Of a stretch of DNA of 64,000 nucleotides, positions 22,940 through 37,005 are shown piece by piece. Position 1 is the first letter of the stretch. The number at the start of each line of letters is the position of its first letter. The position numbers and the translations under genes were made by a program. The stretch comes from Rhabditoides inermis (taxonomy: Eukaryota > Nematoda > Chromadorea > Rhabditida > Rhabditidae): contig CAWZYM010000283.1 of the NCBI GenBank assembly GCA_963966185.1, positions 1,207,001 to 1,271,000 on the forward strand, written 5' to 3'. The notes beneath the pieces were generated by a model, which saw only the letters and a list, made by a program, of their open reading frames with translations, made no database searches and had not been told where the DNA came from.

Positions 22940-23753
22940 GAGAATGCGAAATAGAGTGCGAAAACGAGAGAGACAGACGCCAATGCACGAGTGAGTCAGC
23001 CAATTCGCGTGTTTCACACACTTTGCTCAGTCTCTCTCTCTCTCCCTCCCTCCCTCGACTTGTATTCTTTCGCTCTCTTCATCGAGAGAACTTCCTAGGA
23101 AAGATCAATCCGAGACAATCACGTGTTTATTTGAGTAGTGACATTGAAAGACATAGTACATGCAAATACAATAATCTTTCGTGCAAAATTGTAAAGACCA
23201 CTTAGTGACCGACGATCATCCGGTTACTGTATCTCTGGAGCATGTGTTTTCTGTTTTGACTCTGCCGTTCCCGTTGAATTCTTGATTCCCATGAATAATG
23301 CCGATCGAAAGTGGTCCTGAAAACAATGGAAAACATGATCGCTTGGTTTCTATGATCGGCTGATCAGCTGTTGTGAACTGTGGCTGGTGTATGGACTATC
23401 GTATACCTTGCAGCTCTAAAAACGTGAAAATGAAAGCATGCTACTTAAGTTACGGTCAGTCTCTTCATAACACTACCGAATGCCTCCGAACTTCGGAATT
23501 GCCTTTCGAATCGTCCTCAGAACACTTCCGAATTGCCTTCGAAATACTCCCGAATACCCCCAAACACTTCGGAGTGCCTTGCTATGCCTTCGAAACACTC
23601 TCGAATAGCTTTTGAAGAGACTGACCACACCTTCAGAACAGCGGCTACAAATCATCGAGACGATACCATGTACGGAACGCCTGATAGTGCATCTGTGATA
23701 AGTTGACCGGCGGCGCGATAGTGAGACGCATTGATTAGGGGCGCTTTGATACA
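22940..23753. other. Intergenic, no supported gene; degenerate CGAA-rich repeat
   Basis: Contains a (CT)n tract near 23030 and, at about 23470-23615, a degenerate ~20-bp repeat built on CTTCGAA/CCGAAT motifs that starts with GGTCAGTCTCTTC. A related sequence in the opposite orientation lies at about 47650-47810. Confidence 0.5.
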
Positions 23754-26676
23754 ATGAGCGCGCTTTTCTATAAACCACCGAAGGACGCGCCCGGAGTGAG
23801 GCAGCGGAGGACCGCCAAGGTAAATTTCTGTTCTCAAAATCATTCGCGCCGCTGTGGTGTGAATCAGAGAAGTCAGAGAGATTCAGAATGTCTTGGAATA
23901 CTTCAAAGGCGAATCATAATTAATGTTGAAAATGACATGCGCGATGTGATGTTTCATGACGTTTCTTCCCATGATCCAATCCCAATGTCCAATGTTATCA
24001 TATTGTGTGCGTATGCGCTGTACATAAACATTTCCGCAACGCGATGCTGACGACAAGTATGAGGAAGAGAAGATCCACACCCCCGATCACATCTGGGAGG
24101 AGCACAGGAAGCAGAGAGAAGAAGGTTGTAGGATATGCAGGTATGTTTCTGTGAAACAGGAACACATTGACAACCTCTTTTGATCGATATTTGATGTAAT
24201 TTTTCTACTGGCAGATACATTATAGTTTCTATCCAATTTACATTCCAGCGTGTGGCTTCCACTCGGACTCGTCACCTTTTCCATTCTCTATTTCTTCTTT
24301 TCAACTACCTATGAGACGCATCGGTTCCGGTGAGCGAGTTTTGTTGTTCGGTTCGCCAACGCAAACACGCAAACACCGTCGAATGATCTCTGTGTAGCTC
24401 TGTTAGTAGCCAAAACTTCCGTTTACGATTATCGTGCGACCCACATACTAATATAGCGAGTTTCAACGAGGAAACAAAGTATTTGAGGTTTGAACCCGAA
24501 AATGAAATAGTTGTAGCGAGTAGCAACGCGGAAGTAAATAGCTTGTAGTCGGCTTGTCAAAAAAGACAGTAGGAATTTCAGTGAAACAGGTTTTTTGGGG
24601 AGGGGGTGGAAGCAGATTCAATATCTGCGGGCTCTCAAAAAGATCTCAGGACGCGCATTCTGATGAGAGAGATTCTCACAAAAAACGCATTTTCGATCTA
24701 GTCAGTTCTCGCCTTAAGAGTAGGAGTAATCGTTCCTTTCCCAGCCTGCCCACTCCCCCTCTCCTCACCGGTGCTCTGTCCGTGAACGGCCATCTCACTC
24801 GACCGGTCAGGCTGCTCAACCATCAGCTCACAGGACCGGAGAGCATGCTGGTCGAGGCAGGTGCGTGAATATAGTTTTCTTAAATAAAGTAGGTGGAACT
24901 ATTTCGGACACAAATGATGCAGTTAGAGGAGAATAATCATGTAAAGGCGTTTCATTTCTCGGATTGCAACAAAAGTACGAAATTACGGTACTATATAATA
25001 TATCGGGCCCCGTACTTCTGACTTCTGACTCCTGACAGAACTTTTACTACAATGGGATAGGGGCCTGTGGTCGTCATGCAGCAATAAAATCCGACGAAAA
25101 GAGTTTCCAGACACGCTCTACATCTCGACAGCCGACGGGAAGGTGGTCAAGTCGGTGGGCGGAGTGATCACCGCCACTATCAGTCTACGGGACGAGAAAA
25201 AGTGCGGGGTGAGTGGTTGAACCGTTACCTGCTAATACATTCACCGTGCTTCCGTCACTTTATATTGACGACTTGCGCAAGGGATGAAGGTCGAGGCATC
25301 TTACATGTCTTGTTGCGTGAGATGTCCGTACTTCTCATCGCAATCTGCGTGCTGTTGTATAGTGTATATATGGATGCTACACACAACTGTCTTCCATCCC
25401 TTGCAGTTTCTCGATTCCGAGCCCCGCTGTGGCTACGCGATGGGCATACGGCGATTGGACAGCGAGCGACTGGTGGTAGTCGACGCGTACGGCAGCCTCG
25501 TAGTTGTCAACTTCCAAGACGGTGTGTGGGGTTTCTACTATTTAACTTTTAATAGTTTTTTCTTCAATGTTTTTATAGTGAATTGATGGATAATCAATAA
25601 AATTGATTTGTAACGATTCAGGTTCCAAGCGCTCCGTCCTCTCTCCAGCCACCGTTGTCGACGGCAAACCGATCACATTCCTGAATGATATCGATGTGAT
25701 CAACGAGAATGAGGTAAGAGATTTCTCATTTCAGACAGAGAAATTATTCATAACAAAAAACTTTTTCACAGGTTCTTGTCACGGAATCGTCGACGAAATG
25801 GCAGCGCCGACACTACAACTACGCGCGATTCGAGAATCTGCCGAATGGACGGTGGGTTTTATGATGAAGTGTTTATTTCCACGGCAAGGAAGAAGTGATA
25901 ACGATGGCAAGCATGAAAAATATATGGATAAACAAGGCTAACCCTAGGCTGACCAGTGCAAGTGGTCAGCTACTTATTGGGGGGAACTAAAAATTGTTTT
26001 GATTTTTTTAATTTAGAGTGCTCTACTCGCTCACGCAACCCCACAGTGAGGAAATATCACGAATACCACTGAACACATAACATGTGTACAACAAATGTGA
26101 AATGTATTTCAGTGTTCTCCGGGTAAACCTGTCCACTGGTTTCGTGTCAGTGCTGGTCGATGGCATCGCGTACCCGAAGGGAATTCAGATCCTGCCGGGT
26201 GGGGAGGAGTTCCTTCTCGGGTCTTTGACCACTGCCACCATATACAAGTGAGTGATGTGCATTTTCATCACTTACAGTCGTTATAATCCAAGGATCTGTC
26301 TTGTTTTCGGCTGAGAACAATTGGTACAGCTATATCCTTGTTACTCTCTATGAGTAGTGAGATAAACGCAATACCAACAATAAAAAAACTTACATGAAAG
26401 AAAACGTCATAAAAAAACAGTTTGAAAAAACACACAGAACTATGACACAGCACGCGTAGTGAATGACAACACAGCGTCGTTGGTAGTGTCAGTCGTGTCT
26501 TCTCCATACTCGAATCTCTACTCAGCATTCAGAGTCTCCCTGTCCACGGGCGCTTCCTCAGTGTGGGCGGAGAACCTTCCGGGGCTGCCCGCCAACATAC
26601 GACTCAACGACGACCGGGAGACGTTATGGGTGGCAATGGATCAGGCAAGTACTGAAGGAGGAGTTGATCTCTCCTT

Positions 26677-26727
<51 letters not shown>

Positions 26728-27907
26728 CTTCAATTTTGCTTTCTCTCCTTTTCTGGGCGGACGTTATTCAAGGTGGTGAGTCATTTCTAGTGGGTTCTAA
26801 AATCCATGATAACTAAAATATACCCTGTCAGGCCCGTTTCGGCTCGTCCTACTCTCTTGTCGATATCCTCTCCGAGTGGCCGCTATTCAGGAAGTTCATT
26901 ATGATGGTGAGTCTTTTTGGGATGTCTGAGAGTTTGAAGGGAAGTTGGTAGTTGTTAGCTTTACAGAAAAACAAAAAGGCGGATCATTGGAAGAGATTCC
27001 ATTTCTCGCAAAACATACAGGCAGTGAAACGTAAGTAATTCGTAAACAAATTCCTCTCTACAAATCTCTACGAATCATTTTGTAACGCTGAATACTTCGA
27101 TCAGAATTTACATGGCTCGCAATTGTGTTTTCAATATTTGTCTATTGTATTCGTTCAATCCACTCACATTGCAAAACGTAAATATTATCGAAAGTATTTC
27201 TCCTTACCTAGTAAACTATTTTCTTGTCGAAAACTAGAAGGACAACAAATTGACATTATCCATCATGAAACAAAAATATGCCCAGACTACATACGAAACG
27301 TAACGTGAAATAAAATGTATAATCATATTTCTCTCACTTTCCTTTTCCACTTATTTTTGTGATACTCTGTTCGAATCATGTCATCTCTCTTCTTCTCTCA
27401 GATTCGCGCCGAAAAGTAGACCACAAACTCTGAATAAAATAAAATGCATGGCGAAAACTCGGAATCGGAAAGTAAGAAGATATCTCTCTGCATCAGTTAA
27501 ACACCACATCTTCTCATGTGATATCAGGTCGTCCCGAACTCTCTTCTTCACTCGGAGGCGCGGCGCTGGTCCACGCCGCACAGTCTCGCAGTGAAGATGG
27601 ATCTGCAAGGAAAGGTGGGGGAGATCCGTCCATCATTGTTTTTCCTATCTATCTCTATGTACGGAACTGACAGATAGACAGACATGAAAGGAAGAGAAAG
27701 GAAAAGAGAGAGCAACAGAGAGAGAGAGAGGGAGAGAGGGAGAGAGAGGGAGAGAGAGAGCTGTTGCAGTTCCTCTCCTCCCTGCACGACCCGCGCGGCC
27801 ACCACACCAGGTCCCTCTCTGAGGTCCGCGAATCTCACGAAGTTGTCTACCTCGCCTCCAGCACCGCGCACTTCATTGGACGAGTCGACATGAACAGATT
27901 GTTGTGA
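23754..27907 (+). CDS. APMAP / strictosidine synthase-like membrane protein
   Basis: Type II membrane protein with a six-bladed propeller of the adipocyte plasma membrane-associated protein/strictosidine synthase superfamily; the animal members are arylesterase-like and lack strictosidine synthase activity. Exon 1 (MSALFYKPPKD) is at 23754-23819. A hydrophobic exon (about 24249-24331, WLPLGLVTFSILYFFF) gives the transmembrane anchor. Luminal exons follow at about 24747, 25111, 25407, 25621, 25772, 26111, 26535, 26833, 26967, 27402, 27529 and 27760. Family blocks include GPESM, TLYISTADGKVVK, CGYAMGIR followed by VVVDAYGS, FLNDIDV, VTESSTKW, then GRVLRVN-type and IPxG-like blocks near the C-terminus. 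The stop is at 27905. One intron after MDQ appears to use a GC donor (GCAAGT, 26645). The exon 2 acceptor (ACAAG) and a 14-nt exon at 27402 are weak calls. Confidence 0.8.
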
Positions 27908-28714
27908 TGCAGATTGTAGTCGTGTTTGATGTGTACCGATAGAAGATGTTTTCATATTCTTTTTTTCGTTGTTATTTGTTGAGTTCTGCGATATGAACAG
28001 ATGGGAACGATGATTTTGCACGTTCTGATTATGTTATGAGCATGTATCAAGGAATTTCAACATAAACATTGTCTTATTGAGAAACACACAAGTGAACATG
28101 GTAACACGAGTAACCGATTCACCTGCTCAATCTATGAAACTTTTTTCGTAAACTAATTACTAATGTGGTGACAAACCGTTTTCGCGTTGATTACGGCGAA
28201 CCTTATTTCTTATTAATGAAAAAGCGACATGAATCATTATCACATGAATGTGAATGAGGGAGTTGTATTAAATGGTTTCAATATAGGGTTTCGAATACAA
28301 TATTCATTACAATCTTACTAAACTTTAGTAATACTTGTTTGCGTATGTTTTATCACCACATGTTTCGAAACACTTTATCTTTCACTGCACAAATACTAAC
28401 GCATTCTGCTTTCGCCAGTCACAATTTGAATAATTCACGTGTCTCGTGAGAAATCGTACAATTCGGGGTATCCGGGGTAGGCTTCCGCCGCAAGCTGGAG
28501 CCACTCTTATCACCATATCAGTGACCTCGCCAACCGATAGGCGCGTCATGTGCGCATAATGACTACGGCCCGCTATCGCCCGCTCATTCTTATAAACTGC
28601 TGAACCAAGTATCCCTTTCACTCACTCTCTCCTCTCTCTCCAACCGCCACTCGCTCCTCCTACCTAGTCCCAATCGGCGATGCTGTCTCGCCCGCGCGCG
28701 GTGAGTTCCTTCCC

Positions 28715-28768
<54 letters not shown>

Positions 28769-29044
28769 CCTCCCTCTCTCTCTCCCTTCCGTCTCCATGA
28801 TTTGCCTTTCGGCTTTCGTCGCCCTCCGCCACAACACCTTTGTTTGTCGTCGTCCCCTCTCCCTCCCGTATCGCTACCACAACCACACAATATCGATTCG
28901 GTGGTCAAATCGAATAATTACAATCAAAACATCGTCTGGGTCACAACCACTTTGCCAGCCATCGGGTCGTAAAACAGTGATCGTTTGATGCAAACAACAC
29001 ATTTCCAAAACTGCTATCGAACATCTGACCGACTGAGTTAGTGA
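27908..29044. other. Intergenic, no supported gene
   Basis: A/T-rich 3' flank, then a (CT)n tract at about 28716-28765. The ATG at 28681 followed by seven codons and a GTGAGT donor could be an alternative first exon of the TIL gene at 29045, but it adds no signal peptide and I did not include it. Confidence 0.4.
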
Positions 29045-30781
29045 ATGATCGTTCAGTTCGACCTTGTTCTCATCTTCCTCCTCGCTCTCTATGCAGTCTG
29101 TCTCGCGCTGCCGGTGGATAGGGAAGGATCGGGTGAGTTCGATAATGTCTAGTTTTCATATTGGTCTGATCTGCCCTTGCTCTGGACAGCATATGCGACT
29201 ATGTCACTCAAACATTATATTTCAGGCATGTCCGAGCTGGAGGCTAACAACGTCACGCTAGAAGTGGGAGACCTCGACGTGGACGATCAGTGTGAGTTAA
29301 GCTTTTTTTTTAATTAAGGTTTAGGTAAAGAAAAAATCTAAAGAAAGATCTGCGCATGTTGATTACCATTTTGTCAAAATTTCGTCAAAATTTCGGAGAT
29401 TAGGAAGTAGGAAAGAGAGCGGTGAAATAACTATGGACACCATGGATATTTCTGATATGTGATGTGCTATTCGATCGGTGTACTCTATCGTGACTTTTGA
29501 ACTTTGCCGATAAACCCTGAACTCTCTTTCCATACACTGATTTATTTTAGTCTCCTTGAACTAATACTGTGTGCATGGCAAACTTTCTATTTACATTTCA
29601 CACTCCACACTAACTATTTACATTTCACACTCCACACTAAGCACTTGGATTGTCAGAATATAGCAAAGATGATGCATTTTGTAAATTGGACCATATACGA
29701 TTCGATTCAACATTGAAAAACAGAGAACAGACTCTATTTAAGTGCGTACTGTCAGTACCCTACAATGACGTTTGCGAGATACAAGCGTGTGTGTTTAGGT
29801 CATCACATTACTCGCATTGCACACCAACAAACACAGTCACAACCGCTCTGTGTGTATCGCATGCCTACTCTCGCGAGCCTGTTTCGTCGCGAACAACAAC
29901 TGCCATCAAGATGCCCTCGATAGTTCAACGTACTACGTACCAACCTATACGGTTGCATAATAACACGTGATGACAGAGATCATGATTTATCTCAAAACGT
30001 ACTTGTGGCATGTCGCAACTGCGTTGTTTTGTATTCTTGAGGACTGTATGGGTAAAACGAATGTGACTAGTGTTTGGACCAATTTATCGACCAGATTTCT
30101 GGTCGAATGACCGGCCAAAATAAAACCAATGACCGGTTATTTTCTGGTTGGCCAGAGAAATGACCGGCCAAAATAAACCGGTTTTGAGAAATCTGGCCAA
30201 ACCAGAACCAGAACCAGAAATTTCTGGTTTTCAAAAAACCAGAAATTTCTGGTTTTGTAGTTTGTACCTCTGGTTCTTTGGACCGGTCAATATCATTTCT
30301 CGATTCTCGAATGAGATGAGGTATGATGAGGACATTTCATGGCTAAATGACAATGAGACGTCACATTTCTCGAACGACCGCCAAACCAAAACCAGTACTG
30401 GCCAAATGAAAACCAGAACCAGAAATTTCTGGTTTTTTCGACCGAAAACCAGAAATATCTGGTCCGGCCAATGACCTGGTCAATTTTTTCTGGTTTTAAA
30501 TGACGCTGGTTTTGAAAAGGGCGCCAAATTTCTGGTTAACCAGAAATAAACCGGTAATTTGGTCCAAACACTAAATGTGACTTAAAAAAACATCGAATGA
30601 AAAAATGTCGGTGTTTGCAGGTCCTGCCAACTCCTCGTGGGTGCAGTGTTCCTTCCACTGCGAGCCCTCCTGCGGCGCCTCTCTCCCTCCCACCTGCGAC
30701 CCCGGCTGCGGGGAGCCGCGCTGCCAGTGCGACTCGGGATTCCAACGCGACGCCAACGACACCTGCGTCCTGCTGTGCTGA
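29045..30781 (+). CDS. TIL-domain secreted protein C, 3 exons
   Basis: Predicted 104-residue secreted protein with one trypsin-inhibitor-like domain. Exon 1 (29045-29132) encodes the signal peptide (LVLIFLLALYAVCLALP), exon 2 (29226-29291) an acidic spacer (VGDLDVDDQ), and exon 3 (30621-30781) the ten-cysteine domain, with the stop. Phases fit (315 nt). Cysteine order matches the TIL fold: C-P, QC, HCEPSC, TC, GC, RCQC, TC, LLC. It lacks the six-cysteine tail found in genes A and B, so it is a more distant relative. Intron 2 holds a MITE. Confidence 0.85.
30069..30573. mobile_element. Mutator-type MITE in intron 2 of TIL gene C
   Basis: Inverted termini AGTGTTTGGACCAA and its complement at the right end enclose about 505 bp rich in ACCAGAAATTTCTGGTTTT palindromes. 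The 9-bp direct duplication AATGTGACT flanks it (30060-30068 and 30074-30082), typical of Mutator-like elements. No transposase frame is present. Confidence 0.8.
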
Positions 30782-31120
30782 CCGCGTCCGGATTCTGACG
30801 TGACGTCAACCCGAATCGCGTTGACGTCGCGAAATTCTGATTTTGCATGCCCTACAACCTTCTATGCCGTTAGATCGCACAGTTATAGCACCATTGTAGA
30901 TAGTAGCCGTCTTTCTCTCCGCTTTCTCTCTTTCTCTGTTCCACTCTCCACCGTCGGGTCTTTCTTCTATGATACCATGCTATTGTATATCCATTCTACG
31001 TGTGTGCATGTTTGTTTGTATATGCCGTGTATTACATAAAGACCTGTTCGAAAAACGTCTTCCCTCTTGCCATTTCAATCACTTTCGAAATGCGACCAGT
31101 GTTCGAGTGATATACGTTTC

Positions 31121-31195
<75 letters not shown>

Positions 31196-31741
31196 CCGGG
31201 GTGCAGACAAGAGAGCGAGACCGCTATCCTTTCCCTTTCTTTAGCATACCAGTTTCTGTGCCGCGGCGGCGTGAGTGCAAGCTCCTCTCTCCGGTTAGTA
31301 ATTAATTCTGCAGAACGCTTGCATTGGCCGCCTGATGAATCGCTGCCGATTTCCTCTCTTGTTTTCCACAAGTTCGCACCCGAGATCCTCCTCCCGCTAC
31401 CGTCACTACGTGTCCTTTCACCATTACACCCCGCGCCGCTGATATAAGGAGCGTCGCTGACGAACGCCTTCTTTCCCACTTGTTTTCACTTGTCTCACCT
31501 GACACCGTGTACCTTTGCTTCTCGCAACCTTTTTCCGAGTTCGCACACCTTATGCCACTTCTCCGTGTTCCGCATCTGATCTGTGAATTCTTGCGCCACC
31601 TTGGGTGGCAACGTTGACACAGCGGGGCGCCGAAAATATCAAGCGCAATTTATTTTGCGACCCTGTATTCCCATCTCTCTCACCTTTTCCCTTCCCTGCT
31701 GAACCCATGCTCATTGCTCATTGCTCACATCATACCGCGCC
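30782..31741. other. 3' flank of TIL gene C and intergenic region with (GA)n tract
   Basis: Holds the TIL gene C 3' region (ATAAAG near 31036) and a (GA)n microsatellite at about 31123-31194. No gene is supported; open frames across the GA tract are low-complexity. Confidence 0.5.
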
Positions 31742-34342
31742 ATGGATGATCGCGATAGCCTTATAGAGGTGCCCAGGTATAGTACTAAGTATTCGTAATT
31801 AATTTGCATCATCCTAATTTGCATAATTTGCAGCCTTCCTATGGAGGCGTTGGCGATCTGCCTAGGCAGGCACCCGAAGAGAACACTACTCGTTGACGCA
31901 CTTGTTCTACTGCCAATCATATCGTATTTCCTGTTCTATCCGGTCAGTATTCATTCATTATCGAATCAAATCCATTCGGAATCGCAAACATGACAGAGAT
32001 GGTCGTACATGTTTACGCCTGAAGGAACAATACAAAATGTAAATACAAAAGTATATAATTTCGAAATCACCCAGGTCAACATCGAGACGGACGTGCGTCG
32101 TGGATTCGCGCAGAGAAACGGACGGTCGACGAGCGAATTCAATGTGAGTATGAAGTATGAGAGTCTCTCTTTTTTCATCGCAAGTTGGTGTTGGACTTTT
32201 TCTAGAAACAGTTTAAATTTGACTATACTTTTGCAAGTGCAAGTGTCTTTTTCTTACTGTCACGTGGTATGGCAACACTCCATACACAGTAGTTGATCGA
32301 TCACAGTTACACAGCTGTCTGATTAGACTAGACTCTCTCTCTCTCTCTCATTGCCCTGAGGGCATTTGATAGACAGACCGGTTTGACTCTGCGAGTAGCA
32401 CTCACTCTCACTCAGTGTCATATGGTCGAGTGCTCGAGTGCATTCTTCCCATTGTCCATTCGCCGACGAACCCAATCGAAAGTCAATAGAAAAATGGAAA
32501 CATAACATGAATCATTTGTTCAGTGAACGGCAAAACACAGCGGTTCCCGACCCCGAAATAGTTAGTAGTCAGACATCAGGTTTCTGAATACAAGAATATT
32601 GAAATAGAAATTACAAATTTTTAGTCTACTCTCTTTGTGATGTAAACTATTTATAAACAAAAAAACACTATTCAGGTGTTTGCCGACTTTTTCAACATCA
32701 CCTACGAGGGCCTGGAGATTTGGGGCGTTTTGATCACGTCGAAAAAGGGCGCCAACGACTCGCTCATCTACCTCAACGATCACGTCATCGCAGAGGTATT
32801 GCGAAATCGTTCGCGAAATAGGATCACTTCCGAATACCTGTCGCAAACTAGTGAGACAACCTGCAAATATGTGTTAGCTGATCATTTTTCCCCCATGTTT
32901 TCTTCTAGGTGGATCGTCTCAACCATCTCATCACGAATTTTTCGACCACCCTGAACGGGGAAAGTGTTCACTTCAACGATACGCACACCGGCACCAAGAT
33001 CAACTACGTGTTCGAGGGGTACAAGGTACGCGGCAGGATACGTTTTACTCGATTGCGATACTCTTCACCTATTGAGATTAGTTTCGGAATTGTATAGTGA
33101 TACGTTACACTGTAAGTGTTTGACGATAGCCTACGGTTTACGGATCACATAGATCTCATTTCGTCTTTGCGGACACGTTGCACTCTTCTGTCTTACGTGT
33201 TGTTTCTCTTTTTTTCTCAATCATCCATGACAGTTTTCATTTCACACAGATCTCTAACTCCTGAGTGCGTTCCCAAGTCGCATTCATCAATCAAAGACGT
33301 CTCTGTTTACTCTAGCCCTGCCCTATGCGATTTGGTCGAGACAAGAACAAGACGTGAAAAAATAGCGGTATGTGAAATAGGGCATGATAGCATCGTGCAA
33401 CGGGGTGAGCCGTTCACATGACTGCCTCATGCTGACAGAGCACTTCAATCACATCAAATCAAAGTACAGTAACCCATCTCAATACAGTAGTATTTACAAT
33501 TACAGTACGCCAATGACCTGTCCGCTTTCGTGCCGGGAATCAACCTCACCTATCCGGTCGTGGATGCGGCAGGTTTGTGAAGTATCGGTTAAAAACCAAT
33601 AGACATCATAATCTTACAGGACACAAATTCTTCATTGGATCTCACTTCTTTGGTGTAAACACGCATCTACCATATGAAGAGAGGGTTAGTTTGTTTTTAT
33701 AACAATGATCAGTTGACACAAGTCTATTACACTCTGCTCGTTTGTGAAAAATATGAGATTCGCACCATTCTCATTATGAAGTGTACTACACAAGTACGTT
33801 TGGAGTTGTTTATTACTTTTTTGTTGCCATATCGTAGTCCGTAAGAACCGGTAAACATTGCGTACACAAATGAATCAGGTAAAATAGGTGTCCTATTGGA
33901 TGCATCTATAAAAAAATAAACGCCTAAAGAATCACATGCGCATTCTTCCAAAAATACATAGTTGTTGTAATCTTTTGATGTTCTTAGTTTTGCGATGAAA
34001 TTCCGTGCCTAAACTGAAGAAAATATCATCATTTATCGAAAACAAACAAAAACTGTTTATCGAACACATTTGAGAAGGAAGAGTAGAACAAAGTCATGAA
34101 AAGGGAAAACAGTTCAAAAACGTGTGAGCCGTGTTTGCGACAGGCGCATATGTATTTATGAACAGAGCCGGCGACGGGAGGACGCTTCCGAATAATGTCA
34201 TTATTATTCGAAGATAGTTTGAACCTGATTCAGGAGAACCGCGAGATCGAGACGTGCAAGTACATCTCGCTGTGGTACATGAGTGAGGCGACCACGTGGG
34301 AGGAGAAGCAGAAGCTGCGCGCGGTCGAGGTGCGCATCTCTT

Positions 34343-34381
<39 letters not shown>

Positions 34382-34667
34382 ATCAGTGTCTCGAATATGT
34401 TTATCTCATGCTTTCACTTTTCTTCCTCCTTTTATCGCCCACTGTTTCCTCTTTGATTGATAGTTCGTAAAAACCATAGATCTGCACAAACTTCTCTATC
34501 ACTCATTTTCCTCCTTTTCCAGTTGGGTCTCTTCGAAATCAGCCAGGCGGACGATTTCTCGGATAGTATTTCGTTCATTTTGTATGGAGATCAGGTAGGG
34601 AGAGGGGAGAGAGAGGGAGAGAAATAAGGAGAGAGGAAGATAGGGAGAGAAAGAAAGAGAGATAGAA

Positions 34668-34704
<37 letters not shown>

Positions 34705-35677
34705 CCTTCCAGGTTGCCAACTCGGAGATGCTTCGCGGAACCCTCGTCACAGTGAAGCTGTTTGTTATCGGAGTCACACTTATGGTAATTTCGTCAGTAT
34801 CATCATACATAATTTATTATTCACATTCAAGGTCATCTTCATGATGTGCATGTTCAAGCGTCTTACATACTACAGCCAGGTTGGTCACTCTGATTGAGTA
34901 CTCAATTTTCTTCGCAACACTCACTTATGCAAAAACTGACTTATTTAAACATTGCTAAAAAAGAAACAAGTTTCTTTTCAGTTCTGGATGATCCTTTCCG
35001 GAATCGGCGCGCCGTTCATCGCCACTGCCACCACGTTCGGTGAGTAATACTTGAAAGTGAAAATTTATGTTTAACAAAATGTATTCGATTCATCAAAAGG
35101 ACATCTATGAATCTCGATTTCTCGAATTCTCGATCATAAAATGGTTTATGATAATGTGAATACTGACTGATGAGTGAGATCTCCTCATGCATTATCGCAG
35201 CTATGAATGCGTCCAACAAAAGTTTCATCTGAAACGTAACTAAACAGTGATGGTTCCGAACTACAAAAACATCATTATTCGTTTTTCGAGTTTTCGAATG
35301 TTGTTCGAACTTTATATCCTAACACAATGATTGAGAAAGAGTACTTGCCACTTCGCAGAAAGTCACAGTTCGCAGGTTGTAAATACAAGCTAAGTAAAAT
35401 AGATTGTAGGTGAGGTAGTCATATTCGTTTCCAGATAAATTATTCAAACTTCAACCTTAACTTCAACAATTCGTGTTTGCAGGCATCCTTGGCTGGTCGG
35501 GATTCGGCTTCAACTCTATCATGTGCATCACTCCCTTCTTGGTTCTGGGCATAGGAGTCGACGACGCGTTTCTACTTCTCCACTGCTGGAGGAGAACCAA
35601 CAGGAGCGATCCCAAGTGGGAACGACTCTCTCTCTCTCTCTCCCTCTCCCTCTCTCCCTCTCCCTCTCTCTCTCTCC

Positions 35678-35730
<53 letters not shown>

Positions 35731-36959
35731 CTCTCCTTTCAGACCCGCCATCTCGAAGGTTCTCACTGAGATCGGTCCCTCCATGGCTATCACTTCCATC
35801 ACTAATACCATGGCTTTCGGAGTCGGCATGCTCAGCCCGACACCGCAGGTGATTTGATTTGAACATCATCATTATTTATAGTAAAATTCTTGTAGTACAG
35901 CTATACCACGATATATAATTTGTCTAATTTGTCAACCCCTGCCGTGTCGACCCGCGTTGCAATTGCCTATCGAAAAAGAAGGATAATCAGCGCGAATGGG
36001 GTTGTCGCAAAGAAGCGATCGGATCCGCTTAAACCACGGATGATAAACAGCAAAAAAGGGTGCGCGGCTAAAGTAGAATTGTCCAGGCACGATCTTCGAA
36101 ATCCAAAAAGAGTTTTCTGAATACGTTTCGCGCGTGTAATATTATTTAAAAAAAACGACACAACGTGTTAATTCGAGATCAGGATAAATTGGTATATCTG
36201 AAAATAATATCAGAATCAGAATAATATGAAGAGAATCAAACGAAAAGAGTCATGATTTCGACATACAAACGCAAAATAAAAAAAGATACACTAATCATAG
36301 TTGATCAGCCCCTTCTATATCGAATCCCACCCCCGTGTCGACTCACTTTGCCTATCCATAGGCGTGCCTTCAAAAGAGGGAGAAAATCAGCTTGAATGGA
36401 GTTGTGAGAAAGAAGCTATTGGATACGCTTGAACCACGGATGATAAACTGATAAACATTGAAAAAGTGGCGCGGCGAAAATAGCAACATCCCAGCACGAT
36501 TTTCAAAATCCCGACAGCCATTTTCTGAATACGTTTTCGCACTCAATGTTATCAGAAAAACGACACAATGAACTAATGCGACACTAGGACGGAAAAAAAC
36601 AGTGAACGTGAAATAATGCAACTTTTGCAGTATTTTCTAAATTGTGCGTGTAGTACGTGACATACTGATCAACGGTGGTCGGTGTCTTCAAAGAATACGT
36701 CCAAAATGGGTACTGAAAACAATAGCGCCTTTCAGATGTCGTCGTTCTGTCTATGCACGGCGATCGCTGTTCTGCTCGACTTTGTCTTCGAGTTCCTCAT
36801 ATTCGTCCCGGTCATGGTCATCTTCTACGACGAGAGGGAGACGGAGAAGAAGCCGAGGAGCGAGAGGTGGGGTTTCATTTGGAATCGTCAAACATTATAC
36901 ATAGATTATTAGATAGTTCATGGTGTATTGATCAGTAGAGAGGGAGAGAGAGAGAGAAA

Positions 36960-37005
<46 letters not shown>

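Noticed and set aside
26014..26048. Extra or mutually exclusive exon of the APMAP-like gene (VLYSLTQPH)
   Set aside because: It has an acceptor and the right entry phase, but its exit phase puts the next exon out of frame, whereas skipping it gives the expected family sequence.
28681..28701. First exon for TIL gene C at the ATG before GTGAGT
   Set aside because: Seven codons without a signal peptide; the ATG at 29045 gives a clear secretion signal joined in phase.
33727..33951. Minus-strand 74-codon open frame inside a PTR intron
   Set aside because: No splice partners, no signal or motif, and A/T-rich intronic composition.
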